The notes: generated by a model not told the origin, from the letters alone. A stretch of DNA of 64,000 nt from an uncultured Pontibacter sp. (GCF_947492645.1 NZ_CANLMZ010000009.1:1-64000); one strand, 5' to 3'; counted from the first letter of the stretch, positions 35,995 through 45,560 are shown. Numbers and translations are program-made.

Positions 35995-37299
35995 ATGTAC
36001 GATATTTTTAGAGGGGTCATCGGGTTATTAGTCCTTTTGGCCATTGCGTTCCTATTCTCAAAAAACAGAAAACGCATTGACTGGAAGCTAGTTGGCTTCG
36101 GCGTTTTTCTACAACTCCTGTTTGGTGTACTCGTTACACAAGTCCCCCTGGTTGCTGATGGCTTTGCTGCCGTTAGCCGCGGTTTCGTAACTTTCTTGGA
36201 TTTCTCTCAGGCAGGTGCACAATTTTTATTCGGCAACCTGGCTAATCCTGCCCAGAATGGCGGCTTGGGTTTTATCTTTGCTTTCTCGGTACTGCCAACA
36301 ATTATCTTCTTCTCAACTGTATCGGCTGGTTTATATTACCTGGGTGTACTTCAGAAGATCGTTTTCGGTATTGCCTGGATTATGTCTAAGGGAATGCGCT
36401 TGTCAGGTGCTGAGAGCTTATCTGCTGCAGGCAATATCTTCTTAGGTCAAACAGAGGCACCATTGCTTGTGCGTCCGTTCATTGGCCGCATGACGCGCTC
36501 TGAGCTGATGTGCCTTATGACAGGTGGTATGGCTACTTTGGCTGGTGGTGTACTAGCCGCTTATGTAGCTTTTTTAGGAGGTGATGATCCTGCTCAGAAG
36601 GCGGTGTTTGCAGCCCATTTGCTAACAGCATCCATCATGAATGCCCCGGCAGGCATTGTACTGGCTAAAATCCTTGTACCGGAAACCGAGCCTGAGAAGA
36701 TACATACACAACTAGAGATGAACGAGGAGCAGCTGGGCGTAAACCTGGTAGATGCCCTTTCGCGTGGTGCTGCTGATGGCTTAAGACTTGCCGCAAACGT
36801 TGGTGGTATGTTGCTTGCTTTTATTGCCGTTATCGCACTTGTAAATTACCTGTTAACAGACGTTGTTGGTGACCTAACAGGCCTGAACGGCTGGGTAGTT
36901 GCCAGCACAGACGGTCGTTTTTCAGGTTTCTCTTTGCAGTACCTGCTTGGCCAGATCTTCAGAGTATTTGCTTTTATAATGGGGGTGCCGTGGCAGGATA
37001 CGCTTTTAGTAGGTAGTTTGCTTGGCCAGAAAACTGCCATCAACGAGTTTGTGGCGTACCTTGACCTGGCTGAAATGAAGAATGCCAACCTGCTAACGCC
37101 TAAGTCGTTAATCATGTCTACATACGCGCTTTGCGGTTTCTCTAACTTCAGCTCTATTGCCATTCAGATTGGCGGTATAGGTAGTATGGCCCCTAGCCAG
37201 CAGGGTAACTTATCTAAATTAGGATTCCTGGCCTTGCTTGGTGCTTCATTAGCCTGTATGATGACAGCTACCGTTTCAGGTATGCTGTACGGTTTATAA
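35995..37299 (+). CDS. Concentrative nucleoside transporter (CNT/NupC family)
   Basis: 434 residues with ~10-12 membrane segments. CNT family features: an N-terminal gate region (~1-110), L-S-A-A-G-N-I-F-L-G-Q-T-E-A-P (~140-155, the nucleoside-binding Q-T-E motif), L-M-T-G-G-M-A-T-L-A-G-G-V-L near 175, and L-M-S-T-Y-A-L-C-G-F-S-N-F-S-S-I-A-I-Q-I-G-G (~365-390). It imports nucleosides with protons or sodium across the inner membrane. Single gene between two terminators. No AAGTATA motif. Confidence 0.95.
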   Translation: MYDIFRGVIGLLVLLAIAFLFSKNRKRIDWKLVGFGVFLQLLFGVLVTQVPLVADGFAAVSRGFVTFLDFSQAGAQFLFGNLANPAQNGGLGFIFAFSVLPTIIFFSTVSAGLYYLGVLQKIVFGIAWIMSKGMRLSGAESLSAAGNIFLGQTEAPLLVRPFIGRMTRSELMCLMTGGMATLAGGVLAAYVAFLGGDDPAQKAVFAAHLLTASIMNAPAGIVLAKILVPETEPEKIHTQLEMNEEQLGVNLVDALSRGAADGLRLAANVGGMLLAFIAVIALVNYLLTDVVGDLTGLNGWVVASTDGRFSGFSLQYLLGQIFRVFAFIMGVPWQDTLLVGSLLGQKTAINEFVAYLDLAEMKNANLLTPKSLIMSTYALCGFSNFSSIAIQIGGIGSMAPSQQGNLSKLGFLALLGASLACMMTATVSGMLYGL

Positions 37300-37318
37300 T
37301 TGACAAACACCTATGAAT

Positions 37319-37360
37319 AAAAGAGAGGGGCAGCCGGTAAATTGGCTGCCCCTCTCTTTT
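37319..37360. terminator. Bidirectional terminator between nucleoside transporter and Mla genes
   Basis: Perfect 17-bp stem AAAAGAGAGGGGCAGCC/GGCTGCCCCTCTCTTTT with an 8-nt loop, symmetrical T tails. Confidence 0.92.
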
Positions 37361-37392
37361 ATTTATAGGTATACTTCTTAATTGGAGAAGCT

Positions 37393-38163
37393 TTAAAGAT
37401 TTCCTCCTTCGTCTTCTACTTTCTTTGCATCGCGCATCAGGCGGTTTGCAAAAATAAACTCGTTTAGTTCTTTCACGTCAGAGTCGAGTATGTTATCGCT
37501 GGTGCCTTCCCAAAGCTTTTTGCCTTCGTACAGGAACATAATTTTGTCTCCGATTTCTATTACCGAGTTCATGTCGTGCGTAACAACGATGGTGGTTATG
37601 TTATACTCTTCTGTGATTTCCTTTATCAGCCCATCAATCTTAAGTGCTGTCAGCGGATCCAGGCCAGAGTTGGGTTCGTCGCAGAACAGGTAAGTACAGT
37701 CAGGGGCAATGGCGCGTGCAATACCTACGCGTTTTTTCATGCCGCCACTAAGCTCCGAGGGCATCTTCCGGTTTGCATTCTCCAGGCCAACGCGCTTTAA
37801 ACAAAAGTTTACCCTGTCCAAGCGTTCGTCTTTCGGCATTTTAGACAACATCTTTAGCGGGAATTCCACGTTTTGCTCTACTGTCATGGAGTCGAAGAGA
37901 GCAGAGCTCTGGAAAAGCATCCCAATTTTACGGCGAATCTCCTGTCGAATGTCGAGTTTGTTGTTTGTAAAGTATGTTCCGTCAAAAGTAACGCTTCCGA
38001 GGTCTGGCTTAACGAGGCCAACAATGCACTTTAGCAGTACGCTTTTGCCGGTACCGCTGGCGCCCAGCAACAGGTTGGTTTTGCCGGTTTCAAATACGCC
38101 GCTAATGCCATCCAGTACTTTTTTGTCGCCGAAGGTTTTATGTATGTTATGTATTTCAATCAT
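37393..38163 (-). CDS. MlaF-like ABC transporter ATPase
   Basis: 256 residues. Walker A G-A-S-G-T-G-K-S at 34-41, Q-loop in L-F-Q-S-S-A-L-F, signature L-S-G-G-M-K-K-R, Walker B L-F-C-D-E-P-N-S-G-L-D-P. It lies 33 nt downstream of an MlaE-type permease gene, the standard pair of the MCE/Mla lipid-transport system that moves phospholipids between the membranes. The MCE-domain (MlaD) protein expected in such systems is not in this window. Confidence 0.92.
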   Translation of the reverse strand: MIEIHNIHKTFGDKKVLDGISGVFETGKTNLLLGASGTGKSVLLKCIVGLVKPDLGSVTFDGTYFTNNKLDIRQEIRRKIGMLFQSSALFDSMTVEQNVEFPLKMLSKMPKDERLDRVNFCLKRVGLENANRKMPSELSGGMKKRVGIARAIAPDCTYLFCDEPNSGLDPLTALKIDGLIKEITEEYNITTIVVTHDMNSVIEIGDKIMFLYEGKKLWEGTSDNILDSDVKELNEFIFANRLMRDAKKVEDEGGNL

Positions 38164-38196
38164 TGTTTTACAAGCTGTGGGTATTTGAGTGCTTTT

Positions 38197-38928
38197 TTAC
38201 AAAAGCAGTTGTGCGCATACAAAGTCTGCGATAAGAACAGCAATCACACTATTTGTTACGGCTGTTGTACTGGCCGCGCCTACCTCCAAAGCTCCACCTG
38301 AGGTAAAATATCCTCTGAAAGAAGAAATGGAAGAGATGAGGAAAGCAAATACAACAGACTTGATCAGGGCAAATAAGATGTTATAAGGAACAAAGTCACC
38401 CCGGATACCGCTGATGTATTCCTGAGCCGTTAAAGCATCAGTAACAGTACCAGCCACATAGCCACCGGCGATCGACAGGAACATTGCCAAGATTACCAGC
38501 AAAGGGAAAACAAAGAGCGAGGCCAGTATTTTAGGCAGCACCAGGTACGAACTTGAGTTGATACCCATTACCTCCAGGGCATCGACCTGCTCTGTTATTT
38601 GCATGGTTCCAAGCCCGCCTGCAATGTTAGAGCCCACTTTGCCAGCCAATACAATGGAGGTAATGGTAGGCGCTAGTTCCAAAATCGTCATTTCACGTAC
38701 CATAAAACCTATGGTAGAGCGCGGTATAAACGCATTGTTCAAGTTATAAGACACCTGCACGCATGTAACTGCCCCGATAAAAGTAGATACAATGGCTACA
38801 ATAGCAATTGAGTTGATGCCTATCAGTATCGCTTCATCTATCGTTCTGTTAAATAGTATCCTGGGCGATTCGGTTCTGGTGAAAAGGCTCGACATAAAGA
38901 GCAAGTACTTTCCGAAGTGTTGGAGCAT
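38197..38928 (-). CDS. MlaE-like ABC permease
   Basis: 243 residues with 5-6 membrane segments. The MlaE/DUF140 features are visible: F-I-G-A-V-T-C-V-Q-V-S-Y-N-L near residue 50, L-V-L-A-G-K-V-G-S-N-I-A-G-G-L-G-T-M-Q-I-T-E-Q-V-D-A-L-E near 95-125, and a C-terminal T-T-x-A-V-x-x-S-x-I. First gene of the pair; the ATPase follows after 33 nt. Divergent from the SDR gene at 39032. Confidence 0.92.
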   Translation of the reverse strand: MLQHFGKYLLFMSSLFTRTESPRILFNRTIDEAILIGINSIAIVAIVSTFIGAVTCVQVSYNLNNAFIPRSTIGFMVREMTILELAPTITSIVLAGKVGSNIAGGLGTMQITEQVDALEVMGINSSSYLVLPKILASLFVFPLLVILAMFLSIAGGYVAGTVTDALTAQEYISGIRGDFVPYNILFALIKSVVFAFLISSISSFRGYFTSGGALEVGAASTTAVTNSVIAVLIADFVCAQLLL

Positions 38929-39031
38929 ATGGGGTTCAGATGCGGGTTAAAAGCGTGTTTGTAAACAAAAATACTGTATTAATAGCTATATTACGTTTAA
39001 AATTGCAAAACATATAAAACGACACATATTT

Positions 39032-39739
39032 ATGCAACGATACATTTTGGTAACAGGCGGCACTAAGGGAATCGGCAGGGCTGTAATCGAACAGTTTGCA
39101 AAAAACGGATTCCACATTATTACCTGTTCCCGAAACGAAAAGGAACTGCAAAAGTTGAAGCTGGAGATAGAGCAGAGTTATACTTTCTCAAAAGTATTTT
39201 ACCGCGAAGCCGACCTTAGCCAACCTGATTCATTAAAAGCCTTCATCAAGTACGTGAAAAGCTTGAAAGTGAAGATTGATGTGCTGGTGAACAACAGCGG
39301 CCTGTTTATACCTGGTAAAATACACGAGGAAGATGACTCAGCATTGCCTTTCATGATTAACACGAACTTGTATAGCGCCTATTACATCACCAAAGCATTT
39401 GTAGGAGATATGATCAGCCGGCGCGCCGGCCACATTTTTAACATGTGCTCAACGGCAAGTATAACGCCCTATACCAACGGAGGCTCTTACTGTATATCCA
39501 AGTATGCCTTGTATGGCATGACGAAAGTGCTTCGGGAAGAGACGAAGGAGCATAACGTTCGTGTAACGGCCATACTTCCGGGTGCAACTTTAACTGCAAG
39601 CTGGGAAGGTGTGGATCTGCCTCCAGAGCGTTTTATGAAACCAGAGGATGTTGCCCTGGCTGTGCACAACGCTTACATAATTTCAGAGAATAGTGTAGTA
39701 GAAGAACTTCTTATCAGGCCTCAGTTAGGAGACATTTAA
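39032..39739 (+). CDS. Short-chain dehydrogenase/reductase
   Basis: 235 residues. Rossmann motif T-G-G-T-K-G-I-G at 8-15, N-N-S-G at ~87-90 and catalytic S140, Y153, K157. Cytoplasmic NAD(P)-dependent oxidoreductase; substrate unknown. The N-N-S-G replaces the usual N-N-A-G, a common variant. A second SDR follows 146 nt downstream, similar in length but only moderately similar in sequence, so they are not a recent duplication. Confidence 0.92.
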   Translation: MQRYILVTGGTKGIGRAVIEQFAKNGFHIITCSRNEKELQKLKLEIEQSYTFSKVFYREADLSQPDSLKAFIKYVKSLKVKIDVLVNNSGLFIPGKIHEEDDSALPFMINTNLYSAYYITKAFVGDMISRRAGHIFNMCSTASITPYTNGGSYCISKYALYGMTKVLREETKEHNVRVTAILPGATLTASWEGVDLPPERFMKPEDVALAVHNAYIISENSVVEELLIRPQLGDI

Positions 39740-39885
39740 TAAAAGAAGCTCGTAAACAAATTAATTGTGTGGAATGGGGTAAGGCAAAGTATAAGCAGGC
39801 TCTAAAATCTCTGTTTTATAATTTGACTTAAAATGCAGTTTGATCGCTCCGTTTAACAATCAGTCAGAATCTAAGTATAACAACC

Positions 39886-40593
39886 ATGAATTTAGCAGGC
39901 AAAGTAGCCATCGTAACAGGAGCAAGTAAAGGGATAGGTTTAGCAACAGTACAAATATTACTTGAAAAAGGGGCTAAAGTTGCAGGCTGGAGCCGGACGT
40001 CACCTGAATTGAAGCACGATAACTTCCAGTTTATACCTTGCGATGTGCGGAACGTTGATGACGTGCAACGCGCCTATAACGAGACTGTCAAGATATTTAA
40101 TAACCCTGTAGCCATACTTGTGAACAATGCCGGTCTAGGGTATTCCGCACCATTGGAGGAGCAAAGCCTGGAAGATTGGCATATGATGTTTGACACCAAC
40201 GTACATGGTATGTTCTATTGCACACGTTTAGTGGTGCCAGGTATGAAAGAGCAGGAGGAAGGCCATATCATTAACATATCTTCTATCGCGGGCACAACAG
40301 GTATAGAGGAAATGGCTGGCTATTGCGCCACAAAACATGCAGTACGCGGACTTTCTCATTCGCTTTACAAAGAAGTGCGCAACTATGGCGTTAAAGTAAC
40401 CTGCATTTATCCTGGCTCGGTGCAAACTAACTTCTTCGACCCTATCGAAAGTGTAACTGTGAACGAGAACATGATGCGCCCCGAAGACATTGCCTCAACG
40501 ATACTGCATGCCCTGGAATCTCACCCGAACTACCACCATGTAGACATTGAAGTTCGCCCGCTTATGCCAAAAGGAAAACGACCGAAGAACTAA
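39886..40593 (+). CDS. Short-chain dehydrogenase/reductase
   Basis: 235 residues. Rossmann motif T-G-A-S-K-G-I-G at 11-18, N-N-A-G at 80-83, catalytic S133, Y146, K150, and the P-G-S-V-Q-T motif after the active site. Substrate unknown; the family includes reductases of 3-oxoacyl groups, sugars and quinones. It has its own upstream region with two AGTATA motifs. Confidence 0.93.
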   Translation: MNLAGKVAIVTGASKGIGLATVQILLEKGAKVAGWSRTSPELKHDNFQFIPCDVRNVDDVQRAYNETVKIFNNPVAILVNNAGLGYSAPLEEQSLEDWHMMFDTNVHGMFYCTRLVVPGMKEQEEGHIINISSIAGTTGIEEMAGYCATKHAVRGLSHSLYKEVRNYGVKVTCIYPGSVQTNFFDPIESVTVNENMMRPEDIASTILHALESHPNYHHVDIEVRPLMPKGKRPKN

Positions 40594-40626
40594 AGATTAA
40601 ATAAGCGCAGAATTAACGGTAAGCGG

Positions 40627-40642
40627 TATATTTGTACCTTTG
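40627..40642 (+). promoter_or_regulatory. Two abutting -7-like elements upstream of gldA
   Basis: TATATTTG (40627-40634) directly followed by TACCTTTG (40635-40642). Either could drive gldA (start 40765) with a leader of ~115 nt. No TTG at 19-nt spacing. Confidence 0.4.
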
Positions 40643-40764
40643 ACGATAAATTTTGAAGATTATCAAAGTATAACTGTTGCTGCTGTTAAAGCCAGTTGGC
40701 AAGTATAAAAGTATAACCGGGGTTCCTGGTATACATTTTCATTCATCATTAGCCTTAACTAAAA

Positions 40765-41679
40765 TTGTCTGTTGAAGTAAAGAACCTTACAAAGATTTTC
40801 GGCACACAGCATGCTGTGGATGATATCTCGTTTGCGGTGCAACAAGGCCAGATACTTGGGTTCCTGGGGCCAAACGGTGCAGGTAAGTCCACTACCATGA
40901 AAATAGCGACCTGTTACCTGCCTCCAAGTGCCGGTACGGTGGTGGTTAATGGCTTTGATGTGGTGCAGCACCCCATAGAGGTACGGCGCAACGTGGGCTA
41001 CCTGCCAGAGCACAACCCGCTTTACCTGGACATGTACGTGCACGAGTACCTGGCTTTTGTGGCAGCTGTGTATGGTTTAAAAAGCAAACATGCCAAAGCC
41101 CGGGTGCAGGAGATGGTGGAGCTGTGTGGTTTAACCCTGGAACAGGGCAAGAAGATTGGAGCCTTATCGAAAGGATACCGGCAGCGGGTTGGCTTGGCGC
41201 AAGCCCTTGTGCACGACCCACAGGTACTTATACTTGATGAGCCTACTACAGGCCTTGACCCAAACCAAATTGTAGATATCCGTGCCTTGATAAAGCAAAT
41301 CGGACAAAACAAAACGGTTATCTTTTCAACACATATTATGCAGGAAGTTACCGCTATTTGCGACAGGGTAGTGATAATTAACCGGGGTAAGTTAGTGGCA
41401 GATAGCGATGTGGCAAGTTTGCAAGCAGGAGGCAAGAACGAAAAAGTGACGCTGGTGGAGTTTGAACAGCCCATTGAAATAGGTTTACTCGCTCAGATTC
41501 CGGGGGTGTTACGCGCAGAACAGGCGCAGGGCAACACATACCGCGTCACTTCAAGCCGTGAAGCCGACGTACGCTCTAATGTGTTCCGGATTGCCGCCGA
41601 GCATAACTGGCCGTTGGTTGGGCTGCGGCAGGAGGAGAACTCCCTTGAAAAGATATTCCAACAACTCACGAAGAATTAG
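40765..41679 (+). CDS. gldA: Gliding motility ABC transporter ATPase GldA
   Basis: 304 residues, TTG start (no ATG fits the conserved V-K-N-L-T-K-I-F-G start). Walker A G-P-N-G-A-G-K-S at 35-42, signature L-S-K-G-Y-R-Q-R, Walker B L-I-L-D-E-P-T-T-G-L-D-P, and a ~75-residue C-terminal extension typical of GldA. With GldF and GldG it forms an ABC complex required for gliding in Flavobacterium johnsoniae. gldF begins 72 nt later, across an imperfect inverted repeat. Confidence 0.93.
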   Translation: MSVEVKNLTKIFGTQHAVDDISFAVQQGQILGFLGPNGAGKSTTMKIATCYLPPSAGTVVVNGFDVVQHPIEVRRNVGYLPEHNPLYLDMYVHEYLAFVAAVYGLKSKHAKARVQEMVELCGLTLEQGKKIGALSKGYRQRVGLAQALVHDPQVLILDEPTTGLDPNQIVDIRALIKQIGQNKTVIFSTHIMQEVTAICDRVVIINRGKLVADSDVASLQAGGKNEKVTLVEFEQPIEIGLLAQIPGVLRAEQAQGNTYRVTSSREADVRSNVFRIAAEHNWPLVGLRQEENSLEKIFQQLTKN

Positions 41680-41687
41680 AAATTCTA

Positions 41688-41737
41688 AATTACGAATTGT
41701 GAAAGGGGCAAAAGAAACTCTTTCATAATTCATGATT
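41688..41737 (+). repeat. Imperfect inverted repeat between gldA and gldF
   Basis: 18-nt arms at 41688-41705 (AATTACGAATTGTGAAAG) and 41720-41737, 14-nt loop. In plus-strand RNA 15 Watson-Crick pairs, two G-U pairs and one mismatch form. It may be an intercistronic hairpin or a small palindromic element. Confidence 0.55.
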
Positions 41738-41751
41738 CATAATTAAAGAGA

Positions 41752-42480
41752 ATGCTCGCTATACTTAAAAAAGAATTTAACGGCTTCCTTAACTCGCTTA
41801 TCGCGTACATCGTGATAGCGGTGTTTCTGGTAGCCATTGGCATGTTTATGTGGGTGTTTCCGGAGAGCAGCGTGCTGGATTATGGCTTCGCTGACATGCA
41901 GACGCTGTTTAACATGGCACCATGGGTTTTCCTTTTCCTGATACCTGCCATCACCATGCGCACGTTTGCCGAGGAGAAGCGCGAAGGCACCATTGAACTG
42001 CTTTTAACCAAACCAATCTCTGACCTGCAACTTATACTTGGTAAATACTTTGCAGCGCTGTTACTGGCGCTTTTTGCCTTGTTGCCAACGCTGTTGTACT
42101 ATTACTCGGTTTATGAGTTAGGCAACCCAAAAGGCAACGTGGATTCTGCTGCAGTAGTAGGCTCATACCTAGGGCTTGTATTTCTGGCGGGTGTGTTCTG
42201 CGCCATCGGTGTGTTTGCATCTTCTGTATCCAGTAATCAAATCATCTCTTTCGTGATTGCTGTTTTCCTGTGCTTTATCATTTATACCGGTTTTGATCTG
42301 ATCTCATCTATACCGATGTGGGGCAGGTATGGCTACCTGGTAAGCCAGTTGGGTATCTCTTACCACTATACTGCCATCAGCAAAGGTCTGATCGATTCAC
42401 GGGATGTGTTATACTTTGTGAGCGTTATCGCCATTATGATACTGGCCACTACACTTGTATTAAAGAGCAGAAAATGGTAG
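41752..42480 (+). CDS. gldF: Gliding motility ABC permease GldF
   Basis: 242 residues with six membrane segments. The start M-L-A-I-L-K-K-E-F-N-G-F-L-N-S and the R-T-F-A-E-E-K-R-E-G-T-I-E-L-L-L-T-K-P segment are characteristic of GldF and ABC-2 type permeases. Partner of GldA and GldG. Its last codons overlap the gldG start (ATGG/TGG-TAG), so translation is coupled. Confidence 0.94.
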   Translation: MLAILKKEFNGFLNSLIAYIVIAVFLVAIGMFMWVFPESSVLDYGFADMQTLFNMAPWVFLFLIPAITMRTFAEEKREGTIELLLTKPISDLQLILGKYFAALLLALFALLPTLLYYYSVYELGNPKGNVDSAAVVGSYLGLVFLAGVFCAIGVFASSVSSNQIISFVIAVFLCFIIYTGFDLISSIPMWGRYGYLVSQLGISYHYTAISKGLIDSRDVLYFVSVIAIMILATTLVLKSRKW

Positions 42481-44165
42481 CAGCATCTAACAAAAGCAAA
42501 CGGAACAACGACCTGCTCAAATTCGCAGCCTGGGCTGTAGGCATTATACTTTTAAATGTATTGGCAGCTAACTTCTTCTTCCGCCTCGACCTGACGGAAG
42601 ATAAACGCTATACTATTGCACCAGTTACAAAGCAGATGTTGGGGCAGTTGCCCGATGAGGTTGTAGTGGATGTATACCTGGAGGGCGATTTTCCGGCAGG
42701 CTTTAAGCGGCTGCAGCAATCGGTAAAGGAGACGCTGGACGAATTCAGGATTTATGCGGGCGGTAATCTAAGGTATAATTTTATAGACCCGAACGAGATA
42801 AGTGACGAAACGCAGCGCAACGAGTTTATCATGAACCTGGCCCAGAAAGGCATAAACCCTACTAACCTGCGTGCTACCGAAGAGGGTAAACAAGTGGAGC
42901 GTCTGGTGTTTCCGGGGGCTATCATCAAGTATAAAGGCAAAGAAACCGCAGTTAATTTCCTGAAAGGCAATTTGGCAGCCTCTGCCGACGAACGCCTAAA
43001 CCAATCGGTTGAGGGGGTTGAGTTTGAGCTGGCAACTGGTGTGCGTAAGCTGGCTTTTTCAGGCAACAAGATAATAGGCTACATTACCGGGCAGGGCGAA
43101 CTGGAAATGCAGCAGGTAACCGATTTGCTGGGATCTCTGCAGGAGTACTACCGAGTTGCACGAGGCGATTTGCCACAGATACCAACACTAAAGGGGCTCG
43201 ACCTGATCATTATTGCCAAGCCAACACATCAGTTTACAGAGCTGGACAAGTATAAAATTGACCAGTTTATTATGAATGGTGGCAAAGCTGTATTTTTTGT
43301 AGATGCCTTAAACGCCAATATGGACAGCGTAGGAGCAGGAGGGATGTTTGCGCTACCCTATAATTTAAACCTGGAAGACCTGCTTTTCCGCTACGGTGTG
43401 CGCCTGAACCCGACGATGATCATGGATTTGAATTCAGGGTTTATACCTATGGTAACAGGCTATGCAGGAGACCGCCCACAAACCGAGATGATTAACTGGC
43501 GCTTTTACCCCTTGCTCAACAACTTCAGTAAACACCCGATTACACGTAACCTGGATGCCGTTTATACTAAGTTTGTAGGCACCATTGATACTGTTAGGGC
43601 AGATGGCATCAGAAAAACGCCGCTGGTTTATACTTCAAAATACTCCAGGGTGCTGGAGCCGCCTGTGCCGGTTACATTAGAAGAGGCCCGTATGGATGTG
43701 AACCCGGAACAGTACGGGGCAGGGGAGCAGCCGGTTGGTTATTTGCTCGAAGGTCAATTTACATCGTTGTTCCGCAATCGCCGTGCCCCACAGGGTGCCG
43801 CCGAAACAGTTGTAAAAGAAAATGGTGTAAACACGAAAATTGCCATTTTCTCGGATGGGGATTTGGTGCGCAACGAAATAAACCCACGAACCGGGCAGGC
43901 TTATGAGCTTGGCTTTGACCGCTATAACAATGTGAAGTTCGCTAACAAAGAATTGGCCATGAATACTATTCATTATTTGTTAGACTCCGGAGGCCTTATT
44001 AACGTACGCAGCAAAGAAATAAAACTTCGGCCATTGGATAAAGTGCGCGTGCAGGAGGAGAAAAGCTTCTGGCAATTGCTTAACCTGGTGGCTCCGATAG
44101 CCTTGCTCGTGCTCTTCGGTATAAGCCGGTATTACCTGCGCAAGCGCAAGTATGAGCGGTTTTAA
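42474..44165 (+). CDS. gldG: Gliding motility-associated ABC transporter substrate-binding protein GldG
   Basis: 563 residues from the ATG at 42474, which overlaps the gldF stop by 7 nt; a longer frame from 42318 reads through gldF in another frame and is rejected. One N-terminal membrane helix (~14-34), then D-L-T-E-D-K-R-Y-T-I, a large extracytoplasmic ABC-2 auxiliary domain, and a C-terminal helix (~530-553) ending in R-K-R-K-Y-E-R-F. Required with GldA and GldF for gliding in F. johnsoniae. Confidence 0.94.
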   Translation: MVAASNKSKRNNDLLKFAAWAVGIILLNVLAANFFFRLDLTEDKRYTIAPVTKQMLGQLPDEVVVDVYLEGDFPAGFKRLQQSVKETLDEFRIYAGGNLRYNFIDPNEISDETQRNEFIMNLAQKGINPTNLRATEEGKQVERLVFPGAIIKYKGKETAVNFLKGNLAASADERLNQSVEGVEFELATGVRKLAFSGNKIIGYITGQGELEMQQVTDLLGSLQEYYRVARGDLPQIPTLKGLDLIIIAKPTHQFTELDKYKIDQFIMNGGKAVFFVDALNANMDSVGAGGMFALPYNLNLEDLLFRYGVRLNPTMIMDLNSGFIPMVTGYAGDRPQTEMINWRFYPLLNNFSKHPITRNLDAVYTKFVGTIDTVRADGIRKTPLVYTSKYSRVLEPPVPVTLEEARMDVNPEQYGAGEQPVGYLLEGQFTSLFRNRRAPQGAAETVVKENGVNTKIAIFSDGDLVRNEINPRTGQAYELGFDRYNNVKFANKELAMNTIHYLLDSGGLINVRSKEIKLRPLDKVRVQEEKSFWQLLNLVAPIALLVLFGISRYYLRKRKYERF

Positions 44166-44211
44166 ATTATATAACTTTTTCGTATAAAATACAGCCAAAA
44201 CACTATATTAG

Positions 44212-44245
44212 TTGATAGTATAAATGCGATTTATTTATAACTTTG
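44212..44245 (+). promoter_or_regulatory. Candidate dnaN promoter
   Basis: TTG at 44212-44214, 23-nt spacer, TAACTTTG at 44238-44245, ~25 nt before the dnaN start. Confidence 0.5.
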
Positions 44246-44270
44246 TCCAAATAACATTATAGATAGAATA

Positions 44271-45395
44271 ATGAAATTTATCGTCTCCTCTTCTGCTCTT
44301 CTAAAGCAATTATCAAGTATAAACGGTGTGGTAACCAATAACCCTGTGGTGCCAATCCTGGAAAATTTCCTTTTCGAGATAAACGACAGCACGTTAACCA
44401 TTACAGCAAGCGACCTGGAAACATCCATGATCACGCAGCTGCATGTGGAAGCGAAAGAAAACGGCCGCATAGCCGCTCCTGCTAAAATCTTACTCGAAAC
44501 GCTGAAAAACCTACCGGACCAACCCGTTACTTTCACAATTGACGAGGAGACGTACACCATCGAGATCAGCTCTTCTAATGGCCGTTACAAGCTATCTGGC
44601 GAGAATGCTACTGATTTCCCTCGTGTACCGGTTGTGCAGGGAGCAAGCGCTATCGAGATACCATCTAATGTGTTAGGCAGAGCTATCAACAAGACGATCT
44701 TTGCGGTAAGCAACGACGAGCTTCGCCCTGCCATGACGGGTATCTTTGTGCAGCTGCGCAGCGATAATGTTACCTTTGTAGCCACCGATGGTCACCGTTT
44801 GCTGCGTTTCCGCCGCTCTGATATCACTACAAGCCAGGAAGCTTCGCTGATCATTCCGCGTAAAGCATTCATGCTGTTAAAGTCTACGTTGCCATCAGAG
44901 GCTACTGCTGTAAAAGTAGAGTTTAACCAATCCAATGCCTTTTTCAGCTTCGACAATATCCGTATGATATGCCGTTTGATTGATGAGCGCTACCCAGACT
45001 ACGAGAACGTTATTCCGGTACAGAACCCAAACAAGCTGGTAATTGACCGCCAGGACCTGCTAAGCTCTGTAAAGCGTATTTCTATTTACTCAAACAAAAC
45101 CACGCACCAGATTCGCCTGAAGCTTTCAGGTTCTGAGCTGCAGGTATCAGCTGAGGATTTAGACTTTTCGAACGAAGCAAACGAGCGCCTTACCTGCCAG
45201 TACGAAGGAGAGGATATGGAAATTGGCTTCAACGCTAAATTCCTGATGGAAATGCTTAATAACATCGACTCTGATGAGATCACATTTGAGCTTTCTACGC
45301 CAAACCGTGCAGGTTTGCTAATGCCGATCGTAAACGAGGAAAACGAGAGTGTGCTGATGCTGGTGATGCCGGTAATGCTTAACAACTACGTTTAA
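44271..45395 (+). CDS. dnaN: DNA polymerase III beta sliding clamp
   Basis: 374 residues, three clamp domains. M-K-F-I-V-S-S-S-A-L-L-K start, F-V-A-T-D-G-H-R-L near residue 170, and a terminal L-V-M-P-V-M-L-N-N-Y, matching the usual M-P-V-R/M end of the clamp. It forms the ring that tethers DNA polymerase. It has its own promoter and terminator rather than the dnaA-dnaN-recF arrangement. Only one AGTATA motif, near the 5' end. Confidence 0.97.
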   Translation: MKFIVSSSALLKQLSSINGVVTNNPVVPILENFLFEINDSTLTITASDLETSMITQLHVEAKENGRIAAPAKILLETLKNLPDQPVTFTIDEETYTIEISSSNGRYKLSGENATDFPRVPVVQGASAIEIPSNVLGRAINKTIFAVSNDELRPAMTGIFVQLRSDNVTFVATDGHRLLRFRRSDITTSQEASLIIPRKAFMLLKSTLPSEATAVKVEFNQSNAFFSFDNIRMICRLIDERYPDYENVIPVQNPNKLVIDRQDLLSSVKRISIYSNKTTHQIRLKLSGSELQVSAEDLDFSNEANERLTCQYEGEDMEIGFNAKFLMEMLNNIDSDEITFELSTPNRAGLLMPIVNEENESVLMLVMPVMLNNYV

Positions 45396-45410
45396 TAAGT
45401 ATAAAGTATA

Positions 45411-45447
45411 AATAAAAAGGTGAGCCTACAAGCTCACCTTTTTTATT
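45411..45447 (+). terminator. Rho-independent terminator of dnaN
   Basis: AATAAAAAGGTGAGC pairs with GCTCACCTTTTTTATT across a 6-nt loop. Two AGTATA motifs (AAGTATAAAGTATAA) lie just before it. Confidence 0.92.
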
Positions 45448-45528
45448 GCAGTTATTTGAAAAATTAAATCAGGTTAGCTGTATAAAATTAAGTAGATGAC
45501 TGATATGTAAAGTATTATAACTGATTCG

Positions 45529-45536
45529 TACATTTG
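45529..45536 (+). promoter_or_regulatory. Candidate -7 element of the membrane kinase gene
   Basis: TACATTTG. The expected start of transcription (~45541) lies after an upstream ATG at 45534 and so favours the ATG at 45561 as the real start. Confidence 0.45.
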
Positions 45537-45560
45537 CATTGTTTTTACAGCATTTATTTG

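Noticed and set aside
39032..40593. Recent tandem duplication of SDR genes
   Set aside because: Equal length, but sequence similarity is limited to family motifs.
42318..42473. N-terminal extension of GldG
   Set aside because: It reads through gldF in another frame; the ATG at 42474 overlapping the gldF stop gives the conserved start.
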